Below, one piece after another: positions 24,601 through 36,029 of a DNA stretch of 64,000 nt. The stretch lies in the NCBI RefSeq assembly GCF_963678635.1, contig NC_087067.1:10521716-10585715 (forward strand). The letters are read 5' to 3'. Each line of letters opens with the position of its first letter. Position 1 is the stretch's first letter. The stretch comes from Symsagittifera roscoffensis (taxonomy: Eukaryota; Xenacoelomorpha; Acoela; Convolutidae). The notes beneath the pieces were generated by a model that saw only the letters and a program-made list of their open reading frames with translations, was not told where the DNA came from and ran no database searches. Both the position numbers and the translations under genes were made by a program.

Positions 24601-26729
24601 CTTCCAGAAAACAGTAAATTTTGATCGCAACCATTTTCGACGAACCAATTGAATCTTAATATTTTCAAATGAAAAGCTCGACCTTGTTACCCATTCAGTT
24701 GATTCATTCAGCTAAGCAGCTTTTTCTATGCATGGTCTCATGCAGAGATGCATGGTGTGTATTGAACCAAACACATACTATTATCAGATCTCTCAAGCTC
24801 TCTCACATATCAGATACTCGTGGCGATTTGGTAAGGTTCACTGTTCCCATACACTGCTTTAATGTCCTCTTTCTCAGTTCTCTTGCCTCTATCTAACTTA
24901 GTTAACTTATGCTAGAGGACTAGAATGCGACAACCACAAGGGGATGCTTAACAAGATCCGCCGCTTTTTCTAACCATGGTTAATGGGTGGCATGTCAGAT
25001 GGTGGTAGCATGTAGAAGTAGTTCTGTGCATCCGGAGTGAGTCCCGCTCTAATGTTCTCCTCCCTCTGCAACTCTCTCGCCAGTTCCTCGCTCATCAATT
25101 CCTCCAGTCTGTTCACATCACCATCTTGTGGCTGATGACCATGTAGAGACAGGCACGCCATATCCTCGTTCGTAGTGAACTCTGAAACCGTTATATTACA
25201 TATATACACAGAGGCGAAGCTGAGCTTCGCATCACTTGCAATACAAATAATTGCTCTTTTCCACCACAATTTAATTTCAGTTTTGAAAAAAAAACTCATT
25301 CTACATTGTCATGTGAATGAAACTTGTTAACTTTCACCGTTCATAATGTTCAACATGAAATTTCATAACTTTCACCAATAAATTTCTTAATGTTCACCAT
25401 GAAATTTTGCATGGTGAACGAAATTACTATTGTGAACACATTTGTTCTTCATATCTATGTAACATTACGCATTTAGCCATAATAACCTGAAAAAGAACTG
25501 AGAAGATCGAAAATTTGAAATGCGAGGAAGGGGGAGGGAGGAAGAGGAAAGAGTACGAAAAAGAATCACTATGATTAAAATCCAACGATTAAAAAGTTTT
25601 GGTCAATAAAAGTTATAAAAATTGCAATAAAAAATCCAAAAATATTCGGAAGAAAATTACCTGCACTTTTAGAACTTAAAAGGAGCTTTTCAAATGCTAG
25701 AAAAAACGAAATTTAAAAAATTCTGCGAACAATGCCGACAAAAATAAGCAGACAGACAACAATCTAAATTAGCCGAAAACTTTCAGCATGCAAGAAAAAA
25801 CAGGTCTCGTCCGATTTCGAGCTCCCAGGCTTTATTGTTTTTCGAAGGTTCAGCATGGGCGTTAGAGCTGAACCTTCGAAAAAACTCGGTCTACGGAAAC
25901 TAAGCCGACATAAATAAACAGACGAACGATAGTCAGAAAAAGCACTAAGTCTCTAGCTTACTAAAAAAACGGGTCCGCCCAGATTCGAAGCACCGTCTCA
26001 ATCAGTTTTGCTACCTCTACGCCACATGCTTGATTGAATTTGATTTTATAATTACCTAACGGGAAAAAGTCTAGCACCCGATTACAAAATCCTTGCCTAT
26101 CGCAAGGGTAAGAAAACGCTAACCTAATTGGCAATTATGAAATCAATCACCCCAGGAAGTGTGTATGGAAAGCTGAAGGGTATTTTCTGTTAGTCCCCAA
26201 CCAACATCGTGAACTCAAATTGAATAAAGATTGCATCGAAACTGCAATACTCACAATTCAGTTTGATATCTCGAAAAAATCTCAACCCAAAACTAAGGTA
26301 GTAAAATTACCAAAAATCGAAAACACTTCGGTATTTGATTTCTACTTGGAAAATTTTGATTCAACAAAAAACTGGCAGTCAATTTGTAGTTATAATGGAA
26401 GATTCATTTGATTTCTAGGCTAGCGACTTTAAAACCCCTTAATTTCTAGCTTAACGAACATCTCAGTTTTTATGTGATAATTGATCAATGTATGAAATAA
26501 ATACTTCTGATTGAAATATTTACGATTTGGGGACTATAAGAAAAAACTCAATAAAGCACCGAAGCGGACGCCAAAAAACATAACAATTAATTTATGATAT
26601 ATTTATTAAATTTTGTGATAATTACTCACCGATTGACGAACAATCCTGTCCCCTTAAAGCTGCAGATACTTCTTCCTGTGTCGAATACTGTGCCACATTT
26701 GGCTTGCGATTCCAAGCATTCACGGCCAT
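21674..26729 (-). CDS. RIOK3: RIO-family protein kinase, RIOK3-like, five exons, complete
   Basis: Exons: 26630-26729, 24975-25181, 23819-23970, 23178-23305 and 21674-22889, GT-AG with consistent phases. They total 1803 nt, encoding 600 residues (vertebrate RIOK3 about 520). The N-terminal half has the RIOK3-type LEELMSEELARELQREE helix, the SSDWLMAQMLQRQLDAEHD helix, an acidic DSSDSDSSDPEAEEDW patch and the RxNxxRMENFGP...GMDLKLSN segment. The RIO kinase domain shows STGKEAN (about residue 315), ATP-binding Lys in VALKI (about 344), catalytic HADLSEYN (Asp about 460, Asn about 465) and metal-binding IDVSQSV (Asp about 477). RIO3 acts in pre-40S ribosome maturation and, in vertebrates, innate signalling. 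The N-terminus upstream of the exon at 25181 is less conserved, so the first exon is slightly less certain. Confidence 0.93.
25200..25310 (-). repeat. SINE tail fragment in RIOK3 intron 1
   Basis: Perfect GCGAAGCTGAGCTTCGC hairpin beside ACACAGAGG at 25205-25230, followed by the usual 'tcacttgcaatac'. It lies 20 bp upstream of RIOK3 exon 2. Confidence 0.6.
25790..26130 (-). repeat. tRNA-derived SINE in RIOK3 intron 1
   Basis: On the minus strand the conserved CCTTGCGATAGGCAAGG hairpin and CTAGACTTTTTCCCGT block (about 26055-26112) precede a tRNA-like head: GTGGCGTAGAGGTAGC A box and GCTTCGAATC B box at about 25985-26030. Confidence 0.6.
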
Positions 26730-28264
26730 TGATCTAATTATTCTCGTTTTTTTTTTTCAAATCAACCAAAAATCTGAAACCAAATTGCGCTCATTTGAAA
26801 GTTGTATTTGAAAACTTCTTCTGCTGCCTTAAATGCTATAAAAATGAGCAATCGATTGAACAATTCAGATCTCGCTAATTTAATTATATAATTTAAGCTA
26901 ATTTAAATATATATTGGGAATTTTTAATCCCTATCCGCCTATGGGATTGAGGAAAAAAAATTGAAGACAAAATAAACATCTTTACCTGTTGAAAAAAAGC
27001 ACAAAAAACTCAGTAAATTGCAGCTGACAAATTGAAACTCGCTTCAATAAAATTGCAAATGAACTTACTCTGTTATTTACCATTTCAATTTGAGAAACGA
27101 CCATGACAGAATGCTCAAAATAGCAACGCTCAATTGAAAACAGAAAATCGTAATTCTGGCGTCATTCTTAAAATATAACACTGCAGAAAGGAGAGGACGG
27201 ATAATAAGATGTATCTTTTTGTTGAACTAAGTTTTTGATGGCAAACCACAAACTATTCACATCCATTAGAATGAATACAGCAACCAACAAGAGCTACAAA
27301 AAATTCAGGTGAAGGAATCACGTCGAAAAATCCCAAAACTATCCCACTCATAAAAAAAACATTAAAAAAAAATCTAACAAACTTATGAAAATTCAGACAT
27401 TTGCTTCTAAATAAGCAAAGAGCTCAAAGTAAACTTAAAAAACTACTTCACTCGAAAACTAAACACGAAAATTTGACAAAAACTACCACTATCGAAATTC
27501 AAGTACAATTTATGATTGACGCTTTTTTGCTGATATTAACCTAAGCTGAGAAAACTGATCAAAAGGTAAATTATGTATTCCACTGCGAACTCACGAAACT
27601 GAAACCCATGCCAGAAACTGAAGTCACTCACGTATTTTCGTGCCAATAGCAATTCGTTAATGAGAGCGTAATCTGCCTTCCTTTTATCAAAAAAAAATGA
27701 TTTGAACTTGAAAAAATCCGAAAATCAAACTGCGAAAAATCAAATTTGAGCTTAATATAGTTTCTGATTTTATTCTGAATAAAAACACGACCTAAATAAG
27801 AGTCTTCACTTTGTTCAATAACACCTAAAATAAAATTAGTAAAAATGGTGGTTTTCATAAACAAGAAAATCGAAAAAAAAAATTGAGAATTTTTTATTAT
27901 CTTAATGCTTCAAATTAAGATAATTGAACAATAAAGAGACGCATAGCTCCGCATCATTCGAGAAAAAATATATGCCAGTTTTCAGACGTAAAAAACAGAC
28001 TGTATAAAAACAGCAAAACATTCTATATTTTTCAAAAAACTTCAATGTATTTCAAGAGTAGGTACAATCAAGCCATTCCCTAACACAATTATGAGTCATA
28101 GAAGCTCAATTACAGGCTCGAATCAGGCAAACAAAAACTTGTGAAAAACTAGAAAAATTGGATTTTAACAATCAGATTGAATCGTCACTTTAAAGAATTT
28201 GATCATAAAAACAATAATAATCAAAAACAGGGCTCAAGCATTGCGTTACTCTGACTAAGATGAA

Positions 28265-28515
28265 AGTGAAACATAGCCAACAGACAGTTGGAAAAGAGTT
28301 ACCGGATGCGAGTGAACAGAGAAAAAAACTGGCAGATTTTTTGAAAACTTCAATTTTCGAAATTCAAAGTAACAAATAAACGGCCTTAACCCTATTTGAA
28401 TTTCTTGAGGAATTTTTCATTGGGACATTTTTGATAAAAATCAACTGAATATGAGAAAACTGTATCAATAGCTTAAATTTTTATTCCGCTGGAAAAATTT
28501 AAAATGAAATTACAA
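28265..28515 (+). repeat. Dispersed repeat, copy 2
   Basis: Direct partner of 10745-10985, with clear similarity over about 240 bp. Class unknown. Confidence 0.65.
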
Positions 28516-31500
28516 AACCTCGTCTTTTGAATTTCAAAGAAAAAATAGATGACCTTAAAAACTTTGGACCGCGAAAAATTTATTTGGACGTAATCAAATT
28601 TCGAAAACAAAAACAATATCTTCACCTATGGAAGTGTCTTCACTACGTTCATGACTATGCTCAAATGACTCAGTGATTCTATCTGAGTTGTTGGCCTTTG
28701 AAAATTTTTTCGGTTCGAATAAGATTGCTAATCCCTAGTGTAATTAAAGGCTGTAGCTCAAGATGTGAAAGAAATTCCCAAACATTGATTTTACTTCTTC
28801 CTCAGTGACTCGACGCTTCACCACCCATTTTGGATCACTGACCCAAAGGTAAAACGCGCACCGAAAAACGCTATTTTTTGGTCAAAACTATCTAAAAAAA
28901 ACCTGAATGGCCTTTTTCTTGGCCTGTTTTTTTTTTACAAAAAAAAATATGTTAAAATGGGGTTTTTAGTGATTTGGTAGAGCTCGTAAAATCATCTTGT
29001 TCGACCTAAAAAATTCGAACAAAAATTTTGAAAAGATTTTGAAAACCCTCCGCCCCTCATAAGTCCTAGACTCGCCCTTGTGCAAAAAAAAATAACGAAG
29101 AAAATCATAACTCGATAAAAAAGAATAGCGGTAAAAATAGCTGATATTGCAAGCTCGCGAGAATATTTAAAAAAAAACGTGGAAACTTAGCCTGCACAAA
29201 TTAAGCAGGCGCTCCACCGTTATCCATACAGTTTCTCTGATATATTGTTTTTAAAACAGTCCCTTGAAATTAAATGGATAAGTCAGGCAGAAAGTAGTAA
29301 TTGTTGGTAAAATTATATTTTGATTGTATCGTTTGATTGTATTGAATTGCACATAAATTAGTCGTTATATAACCGTAATTTTGCAAAAATTACCTTCGTT
29401 CAAGCTTGCTGGTGGAACTACATTACCGATTTTTTTCAAAATCGGTAACGTAGTCATTGAGAAAAAAAAATTTGCACAAAAAAAAATAATTTTTGCGTGT
29501 CACATTCACAATAGTTGTTTTTATCAAACAGTATTGTTGCCAAACAAGACATTTGTATTTTAAACACAGAGGCGAAGCGGAGCTTCTCAACAGTTCCTAT
29601 GCAAAAATAACCCATTGCGCTACAAAATAGTGAATGAAAAAAACAGTCAAAAAATATTCTGAAAAAAGATGTTATTACTTTATTTAAAAACAAATTTACT
29701 TTATTTAAGAAAAAATTACTTTATTTAAAAACAAGTTGGCAAAAAAGCTGCAAAAATTTCATATTTGTATCAAATGAAGTTCATAAAAAGCCCTTTAAAT
29801 TGAAAATCATTTACCGAGCAGCAACAAAGGCGACAAACTTTGTATCGAACCTGTTGAGCCGAAAACAAAACTGCTGTCATAAAAAACTTCATTAAATTTA
29901 AGTTTTTACGAAACATCCAAAGTGAAACACACTAGACCGAACGGATATATTTTCTCTGTAAATTTCACAAAAAAATTGATGAAGTCGATATAAAAAACTG
30001 AATCTGTTTGAAAATTTAAAAATAGGCGAAGCAGAGCATCGCACCTCTTGCGATGCAAAAATTGTAAATCGAGAAAAAAGTTTATCAAAAAATCAGATTA
30101 CAAAATCGTTGCAGTTTTAAAAATTACATAAGCAACAAAATCAGCCTAACTTCAGCTTACTTTTTATGCAAATTAGATTAGCAACACAACAAAATTGATC
30201 TGAAAAAACCAAAAATTATTCTAAAAAAATACAACACCAGCGACGATGAAAAACTTCGCGAAAACTTTCGAAAATCAATTCCAAAACAATTCAAAAACTT
30301 TTAACTTATTTTTTATGAGTTCAAAAACTAAATCAGTGGAAAACGAAAGAAACAAAAAAAACTAGAACTGAACACGAACATCAAATTATTTTGAACAGCT
30401 TTGAAGGCAAAAACCGCCTATTTTCATATCCAAAAAAAGATCCGATCAGACAAGAACAACAAGCTGACAGAAAGAACGGTTCATCAAACAGAAAAAAAAA
30501 CCAAGAAAAAAGATATGCCCTTGAACGATACTTAGACACGATGTAGACCGAAAACAGATCAAAATTAACCAAACGTAAGAAAAAAACTAATAAAGGAAAA
30601 GTGATAATTTCGTCAAGCAATTCTGAACAAAATTATCAAACAATTTTTAAAATAAATCTTTCTGATTGATAGCACTTGAATCTGGCTTAGATCCTGTTTT
30701 TATCATTCCTAATACAATCAAACTACGCAAAACTGGAGGAACAAAAAATTAGCAGGCAGCAACTCAAATTAACTTTGCAAAACGATGAACTCAACTAGCA
30801 ATTTTAATTTAAAATATCAAACATTTGAATCTAAATAATTCAGGCTTGCTTGGTTCTCGTTTTTCAATTGCAACAGCTACTTTTTAAAACAATATGGGCC
30901 AAAAATCAATGTGAACATATTTTCAATTGTTGTAGAAAAAAATTGCCAAAACACACTAACTCAATTACCTACACCAGAAAAAAATATGGTAAAAACAGTT
31001 TATTGAACAAAAAAAGCATAAAAGGTTAAAACCAAGTTTATATCCAAACTGAATCAACAATGAAATACATTAATTTTTCATTTTTGAAATTTTCACTTTT
31101 ATAAGGAAGGGTCTGGGAAAATGATTTACACTTGCCCTAAGCAATTTGTTAGATTTCAAACATTCTTATAAAAACCAACAAAAAGTAATACAAAAAAAAT
31201 CATTCGGAAAATGAGCCGACGGAATTAAAGCGCACACTCAAGTGCCCAAATACCGAAATATTTTGGCACAAAAATACTATTAAAGGTACTCATAACAGAA
31301 ACATAAGGCCGATACCTAACATGCACATGCTACTTTGCATCTGTGGAGTTGCATCAGTCCAGTAAGACACGTGCAAATTCTGGACAAAGTTGGTTACGGG
31401 AAAAAGAAAAAAAAATGAAGAATTAGAAGAAAAAAAACCTAACGAAGAATAAGTAAAAAAAAACCCTACCAGATAAAAAAAAAAGGTGTGTAGAAAACGG

Positions 31501-31639
31501 AAAATGAACTGGCAGAAACTAGAACGAAAACCAGGAACCCGAAAAAATTGAGAACACTTTTTTTAATTTTTGAGAAATTGAGCATGTCAGATGAAAGATC
31601 CTCTAGAAGTGATCCTCTAGAACTGAAGATCCTGTGGAC

Positions 31640-32600
31640 AAAGTTGGGTACGGGAAAAAAATTCCAGTAACCGATTGCAATACCCTTGCTTATCGCAAGG
31701 GTAATTAGCAATGGAAGAAAACTTACACAGCGCCAAACAAAGCCGACAATTTTAGAGCAGAAACCAGTTTTTCAAGTCCCTCTGAAACTACAATGAAAAA
31801 ACTTGCAACTATAATGAGAACGGCTCACCGCAAAAGAAAAATTCCTGATTTGGCACCAAGACGACAAAACTTGTGCAGACAAACGAAAGTCCGAAATTAC
31901 CGGAACAAAATTTCATTTTCATACATCCTAAAAGAACAAGGCCCCTCCGAGACTCGAAACCGACATTTGTGTGCAAAAGCAACCATTTTGTATCCAGGCC
32001 AAGTAGGAAAGAATCTGGAAGTTGTTTAGGTTCATTATTAAAGCAAGTGCAAGTTCTTGTAAGAAAAGCTGTTAATGGAAAAAGTCTAGTTCCCGATTTA
32101 AAAAAAAAACACAGCCGATGTTCTTTGATCAGACATAATATGAGTCGAAACAAAAAGACTTTTAAAAATCTTTAAGTTTTGAGTCCCTCCTGAAACTACA
32201 ATGAACAGCACTGGAACTTGCAACTACAATGAAATTTGATTACAGTACAAGAAAAAACCGAGATGTGTCATTTAAGTCAAAAGACTTTGAGCAGACGAAA
32301 AAAATTAACTGTACCTATGTTTTTTAATTTGGAGAACTCCCAGAAACTACAATGAACAGCACTTGCAACTACTATGAAAGTTGCTGAGAGAATAAGCAAA
32401 ATCCGTGATGTGCAATTTAAGACGACAACGCTTGAGCAGACAAAGGGAAGTCCGACAAATCAAACTTTAACGGAAAAATTAATATCATACATATTAAAGA
32501 AAGCGACGGCGTTACCTCTAGGCCAAGTGTGAAGCATTCTGTAAGTTGTTAATGTATAATAATAAAGCAAAATAAAAATTAGGAAGAAAATTGTTTACCG
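31640..32600 (-). repeat. SINE-body tract, several modules
   Basis: Contains a CCCTTGC-TTATC-GCAAGGG hairpin at 31681-31703 beside a GGGAAAAA block. Repeated modules ('ctgaaactacaatgaa', 'gccgacaa..ttgagcagac') follow at about 31740, 32110, 32270 and 32415, and a second GGAAAAAGTCTAG block lies at about 32075. It looks like nested or tandem insertions of one family. Confidence 0.5.
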
Positions 32601-33084
32601 GGAAAAAAGTGGAGTTACCAATTTCAAGACACTTGCTTTCGCAAAAAAAATCAATTCTTCGGGAACAAAAATTGATATACTGGGCGACGTTGAAAATGCA
32701 ACATCAAAATTAAGATGAGTCAAAAATTATTCAGAATTAAAAAAATTGCCTGAAATTAACTTAACAAAACACATTTGGGGCAAAAATAATTTAAAAAATG
32801 TTATACCTGATTCGGTTCATGGAACTAACTGTATTAACTTGATTCTTTCACTGTTCTAAAAAGATCCCCGCCTTTAGGGTCAGTAAACAAAATTAAACTG
32901 AAGGATAATCTATAACACGCCTTTTATCTTTTGATCACAACTGGTTTTCCTGGTTAATTTCTGGCATAACTTTTTTCAATCTTACAAAACTCAAATTTGG
33001 AAAAGACTAAAATTAATTAGGTGGTGAAATATGCGCTAAATTGTTTCGAAAATCTTAATGATGCTTTTCCAATTTCGCTCAGTA

Positions 33085-33528
33085 CTAACACAATAGTTGA
33101 TTGAATTTGAAGTTCGATATATCTCGGCAATACTTTTCATTGCTATAACAAACACACGTGATTTTATTCAACTTTTCGCCGAGCAGAACAGCAAGTATAT
33201 GCTCGCATGCAGAATCAGCTAAGCTGTCTTTCATAGATTCTTCCTTACTTTCTTGGCAGGAACAAAGATTTGATTTCGTTAAAACTGTGAAAGTTTTTTC
33301 TGCGTCCGTTACCCGGTGAACAAATAGATCCGTTTCACCTTCGTTAACAAATTTCTGTATCGATCCATTATCAACAATGTTCAGCGCATCATACAAAGTA
33401 CTGCCGAATAAAATATGCAATGGAACAGCTATCTTGGTATGCTTCAATTTGGCATAATTCAGCCCGCTAAGTAAAAATTGCTTGGCCAAGGTAACTTTGA
33501 AATCAAAAGCTGAAGCAGAAACGCTCAT
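33085..33528 (-). CDS. ZSWIM7: ZSWIM7/SWS1-like SWIM zinc-finger protein
   Basis: 147 residues from the ATG at 33528 (family about 140), one exon. The central HILFGSTLYDALNIVDNGSI matches the family's FLFGSS..ALDLVD region. The SWIM zinc finger is C-S-C at residues 89-91 and C-E-H at 108-110 (CxC-x16-CxH), followed by ILAVLLGEKL. SWS1 pairs with a RAD51 paralogue (SWSAP1) in the Shu complex, which promotes homologous recombination. The frame stays open upstream of 33528 but without another ATG, and TTCCAG upstream (about 33580) could be a splice acceptor. No stop or frameshift is seen. Confidence 0.85.
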   Translation of the reverse strand: MSVSASAFDFKVTLAKQFLLSGLNYAKLKHTKIAVPLHILFGSTLYDALNIVDNGSIQKFVNEGETDLFVHRVTDAEKTFTVLTKSNLCSCQESKEESMKDSLADSACEHILAVLLGEKLNKITCVCYSNEKYCRDISNFKFNQLLC

Positions 33529-33689
33529 TGTCTGAAGTATATTTTGACCAAAATTGCACACAATTTTAATCCCTTTTTTTCTGGAAATGTTCAACGAACA
33601 TGAAAAGTCTGAAAACGCTTCACAAGCTCAGTTTCGTAAGAACAACTTAATATTATTATCAAAAATTATTATTTATCAGTACTCGAATT

Positions 33690-34215
33690 CATTACATTGC
33701 TGATCAGATACACAGTGAAGCGACTGGCTTCAGGTTTTGCATTACTTTCGATACAGAGAAAACTATCAAAAACTTTTGTCGAAAAAAAAATCGAGGAAAA
33801 TTCGAAGCAGTCGAAAAAACTAAATCTATTGAATTCTACCTTGCAGATTATTACGCTATTTAATTCTACCTCGATGATGGGTATGCATACTTCAAAGAAC
33901 TGATGATTGGCGACCTCTAAACTTAGAAAAACTTGGAAATTTCTTGATAAATTATTGAATAGTGATATAATTCCAGATTTTTTCAAGTTCCGTGCTCCAA
34001 AAACTGATGTTTTGACTGAGCAATCTGTAAAAAAATTTCAGAGAAGAAAATTGCAAGTGGAGTTGAGATATCTAATTTGAACCAGCTACTGAAAAATGCT
34101 GATGTAAAAAGATATCGTATTACCAATAAAACTGACAAAAAGTCGCTGCCAACGGTAGTTTTCAATTTACGTCAAAAGCTCAGTACAATAACTGTAGCAA
34201 GCAAAAACAAAATCA
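33690..34215 (+). pseudogene. Degenerate retroelement fragment
   Basis: Plus-strand pieces in different frames: a basic stretch around 33720-33900, then TWKFLDKLLNSDIIPDFFKF and DVLTEQSVKKFQRRKLQVEL near 33930-34080, then KNKINAEFLK ending at about 34212. Such helical basic segments occur N-terminal to reverse transcriptase or in ORF1 of LINE-like elements. The assignment is by style only. It may belong to the LINE that starts at 34370. Confidence 0.35.
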
Positions 34216-34283
34216 ACGCTGAATTTCTAAAATAGCCAAACCGCAACAAAATACTGACGCTTTGATAAAAACGTTGGATGATA

Positions 34284-34370
34284 TTAAGTTGCCAACTTTT
34301 CTTATTAATTCTTCTTTTCTTATTATAAAGTTGCCAACTTTTCTTATTAATTCTTATTAATAATTTCTGA
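34284..34370 (+). repeat. Short tandem duplication at the LINE 5' junction
   Basis: 'aagttgccaacttttctta' followed by 'ttaattctt' occurs twice about 40 bp apart, at the point where the LINE sequence begins. Such duplications are common at 5'-truncated insertions. Confidence 0.6.
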
Positions 34371-35606
34371 GGATGCTTTGAAACGATTGCAAAAATCACT
34401 TAATAATCTAACGGAATTTTTTGCAGAGAACCAATTGAATCTGAATGCATCTAAATCGGAATTTATAACATTTTGTCAAAAAAATGATACCAAAAATGTA
34501 GATACTGATACAATAGTAATTAATGGGCATTATGTAGCCAAAAAATCAGAATGCAAATATTTAGGCCTTCTTCTTGATTCAAGTTTATCTTTTCATGCTC
34601 AAATCAAAACAATTCTCCAAAAAATGGCACAAGGAATTAAAACTATAGATACAATTGGACAACAACTGCCGACATTATCATTAGTTGTTTTGCTTCATTG
34701 TCTTGTTTTATCTTATTTAGATTATTCAGCAATATTTTTACAACAAATTTATGCTACTTTGATGCTATCTCTAGAGAAACAGTTGAACTGGGCGTTAAAA
34801 AGAACATATTTTAGATCGAAATTTAAATCTTCTTCCCTTCTTCGCGTTAGCAAATCGTTCATTGGAATCGAGAAGAGAATTGAATTAAAGTGTATAACAT
34901 ACTTATACCAATATCTTACAAACAAAAAGAAGGCTTTTCAAAATACATTGAGACTACCGACTGCCAATTATAGGTTCAATAAAAGAACGAAACAAATTAT
35001 TTTTGACAAACATTGTTCAACCGCTTCTCTACAAAAATCATTTTTTCATTTGACTTCTAAAAAATGGAATTCACTGCCTATGATTTTGCGCAATTTAGAA
35101 AAATCGAGAACAGGATTCAAGAAAAAATTGAAAGAATTTTACGTGAGTGAATTGAGAAACAATCCAATATGTACAAATACAAATACGTGGCGTGATTTCC
35201 GTTTTTGCTAGTTACATATGTTTTAATTTAGTTTAATTTTCCAGACATTTTTTGAAAGAGAATCTGTATATACTCTGTATATACGCTGTATGTTTGGACT
35301 ATCTATAAAATCGTTTGTAAAGTTTTGATACCAGCTCGTTCTTATTTCTTAAAATTGTTGTTTTTTAGTATCAGTAACTTCATATATTTTAATCAACCAA
35401 TTTCTGATCTGTAACCGAACTTGTTTTGTTTTGTTTTGTTTATTGCTTGCTTTCTGATGTTGTGTTTTTGTTTGATGTAACCAATGAATTTTAACCAACT
35501 TTATTATTTACACTTTGCTATACTGATGCCTCGGCTTTTTATTGTATAGTAATTCAGGTGTTCTTTCTTCTTCTTCTTCTACTTCTTCTTCTTCTTCTTC
35601 TTCTAG
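34370..35606 (+). mobile_element. 5'-truncated LINE (C-terminal part of RT ORF plus 3'UTR)
   Basis: The open frame to 35213 encodes about 277 residues of the thumb and C-terminal region of a non-LTR ORF2. It begins just after the catalytic box with LTEFFAENQLNLNASKSEFITF, then KYLGLLLDSSLSFHAQI, and ends with the LINE-type SFFHLTSKKWNSLP..LRNLEKSRTGFKKKLKEFY. No ATG is needed since it is a fragment; the frame is still open. A 3'UTR of about 350 bp ends in a (TTC)n tract. Confidence 0.8.
35562..35605 (+). repeat. (TTC)n microsatellite at the LINE 3' end
   Basis: About 14 copies of TTC with one interruption. CR1/L2-type elements often end in short microsatellites instead of poly(A). Confidence 0.85.
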
Positions 35607-35903
35607 TTTCTTTCGTATGGTCCGGAAAATCCAATTAAGGATAGGTTTAATCAAATTCAATTCCTATCTGATATTGACAAATTAGAAAGAAACCTGCGTG
35701 AGAATGAAATTGAGTGTAAAACCTATGAGAAAAAGAAGACTCGAGAAAGTGATACGAACGAAACATCAGAAAAGCAACTTGTAAAATTCGCCAGGAAGCA
35801 TATACCGATGGAGATAAGGCTAAGTTCTAGAAACACTAGCTGGCGCCTAAACAGAGCTTCAAATTCTTTTGACCGTCTATACCATAGCCAGTTCAAGGTG
35901 TGA
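35607..35903 (+). other. ATG-late open frame of 98 codons after the microsatellite, unknown
   Basis: Open from the TAG at 35604 to TGA at 35901-35903. Encodes a charged, probably helical peptide (IDKLERNLRENEIECKTYEKKK...). The TTC-rich tract plus TAG would make a good 3' splice site, so this could be an exon or a retroelement fragment. Not recognised. Confidence 0.3.
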
Positions 35904-36029
35904 TTCTCGTAACATCGGGCCGACAAAATCAGTACAATTAACTACTACTATTGCTACTAAAAGAATTTATTCCCTTTAAAATATAAAGGCATCAAACAAA
36001 AGAAACGGTATGATTATGTACACAAGACA

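Larger units (their letters stand above)
26730..33084. other. 6.4-kb gene-poor interval, AT-rich repeats
   Basis: No gene is recognised. It contains repeat copy 2 (28265-28515), SINE tails (27930, 29565, 30022) and a SINE-body tract (31740-32600). A short open stretch on the minus strand near 28750-28865 looks exon-like but is not identifiable. Confidence 0.5.

Noticed and set aside
26220-26411. Short plus-strand ORF in RIOK3 intron 1
   Set aside because: No motif, no splice or conservation evidence; lies next to a SINE.
28750-28865. Possible minus-strand exon (SDPKWVVKRRVTEEEVKS)
   Set aside because: Isolated, with no partner exon found and no known family; kept only as a note.
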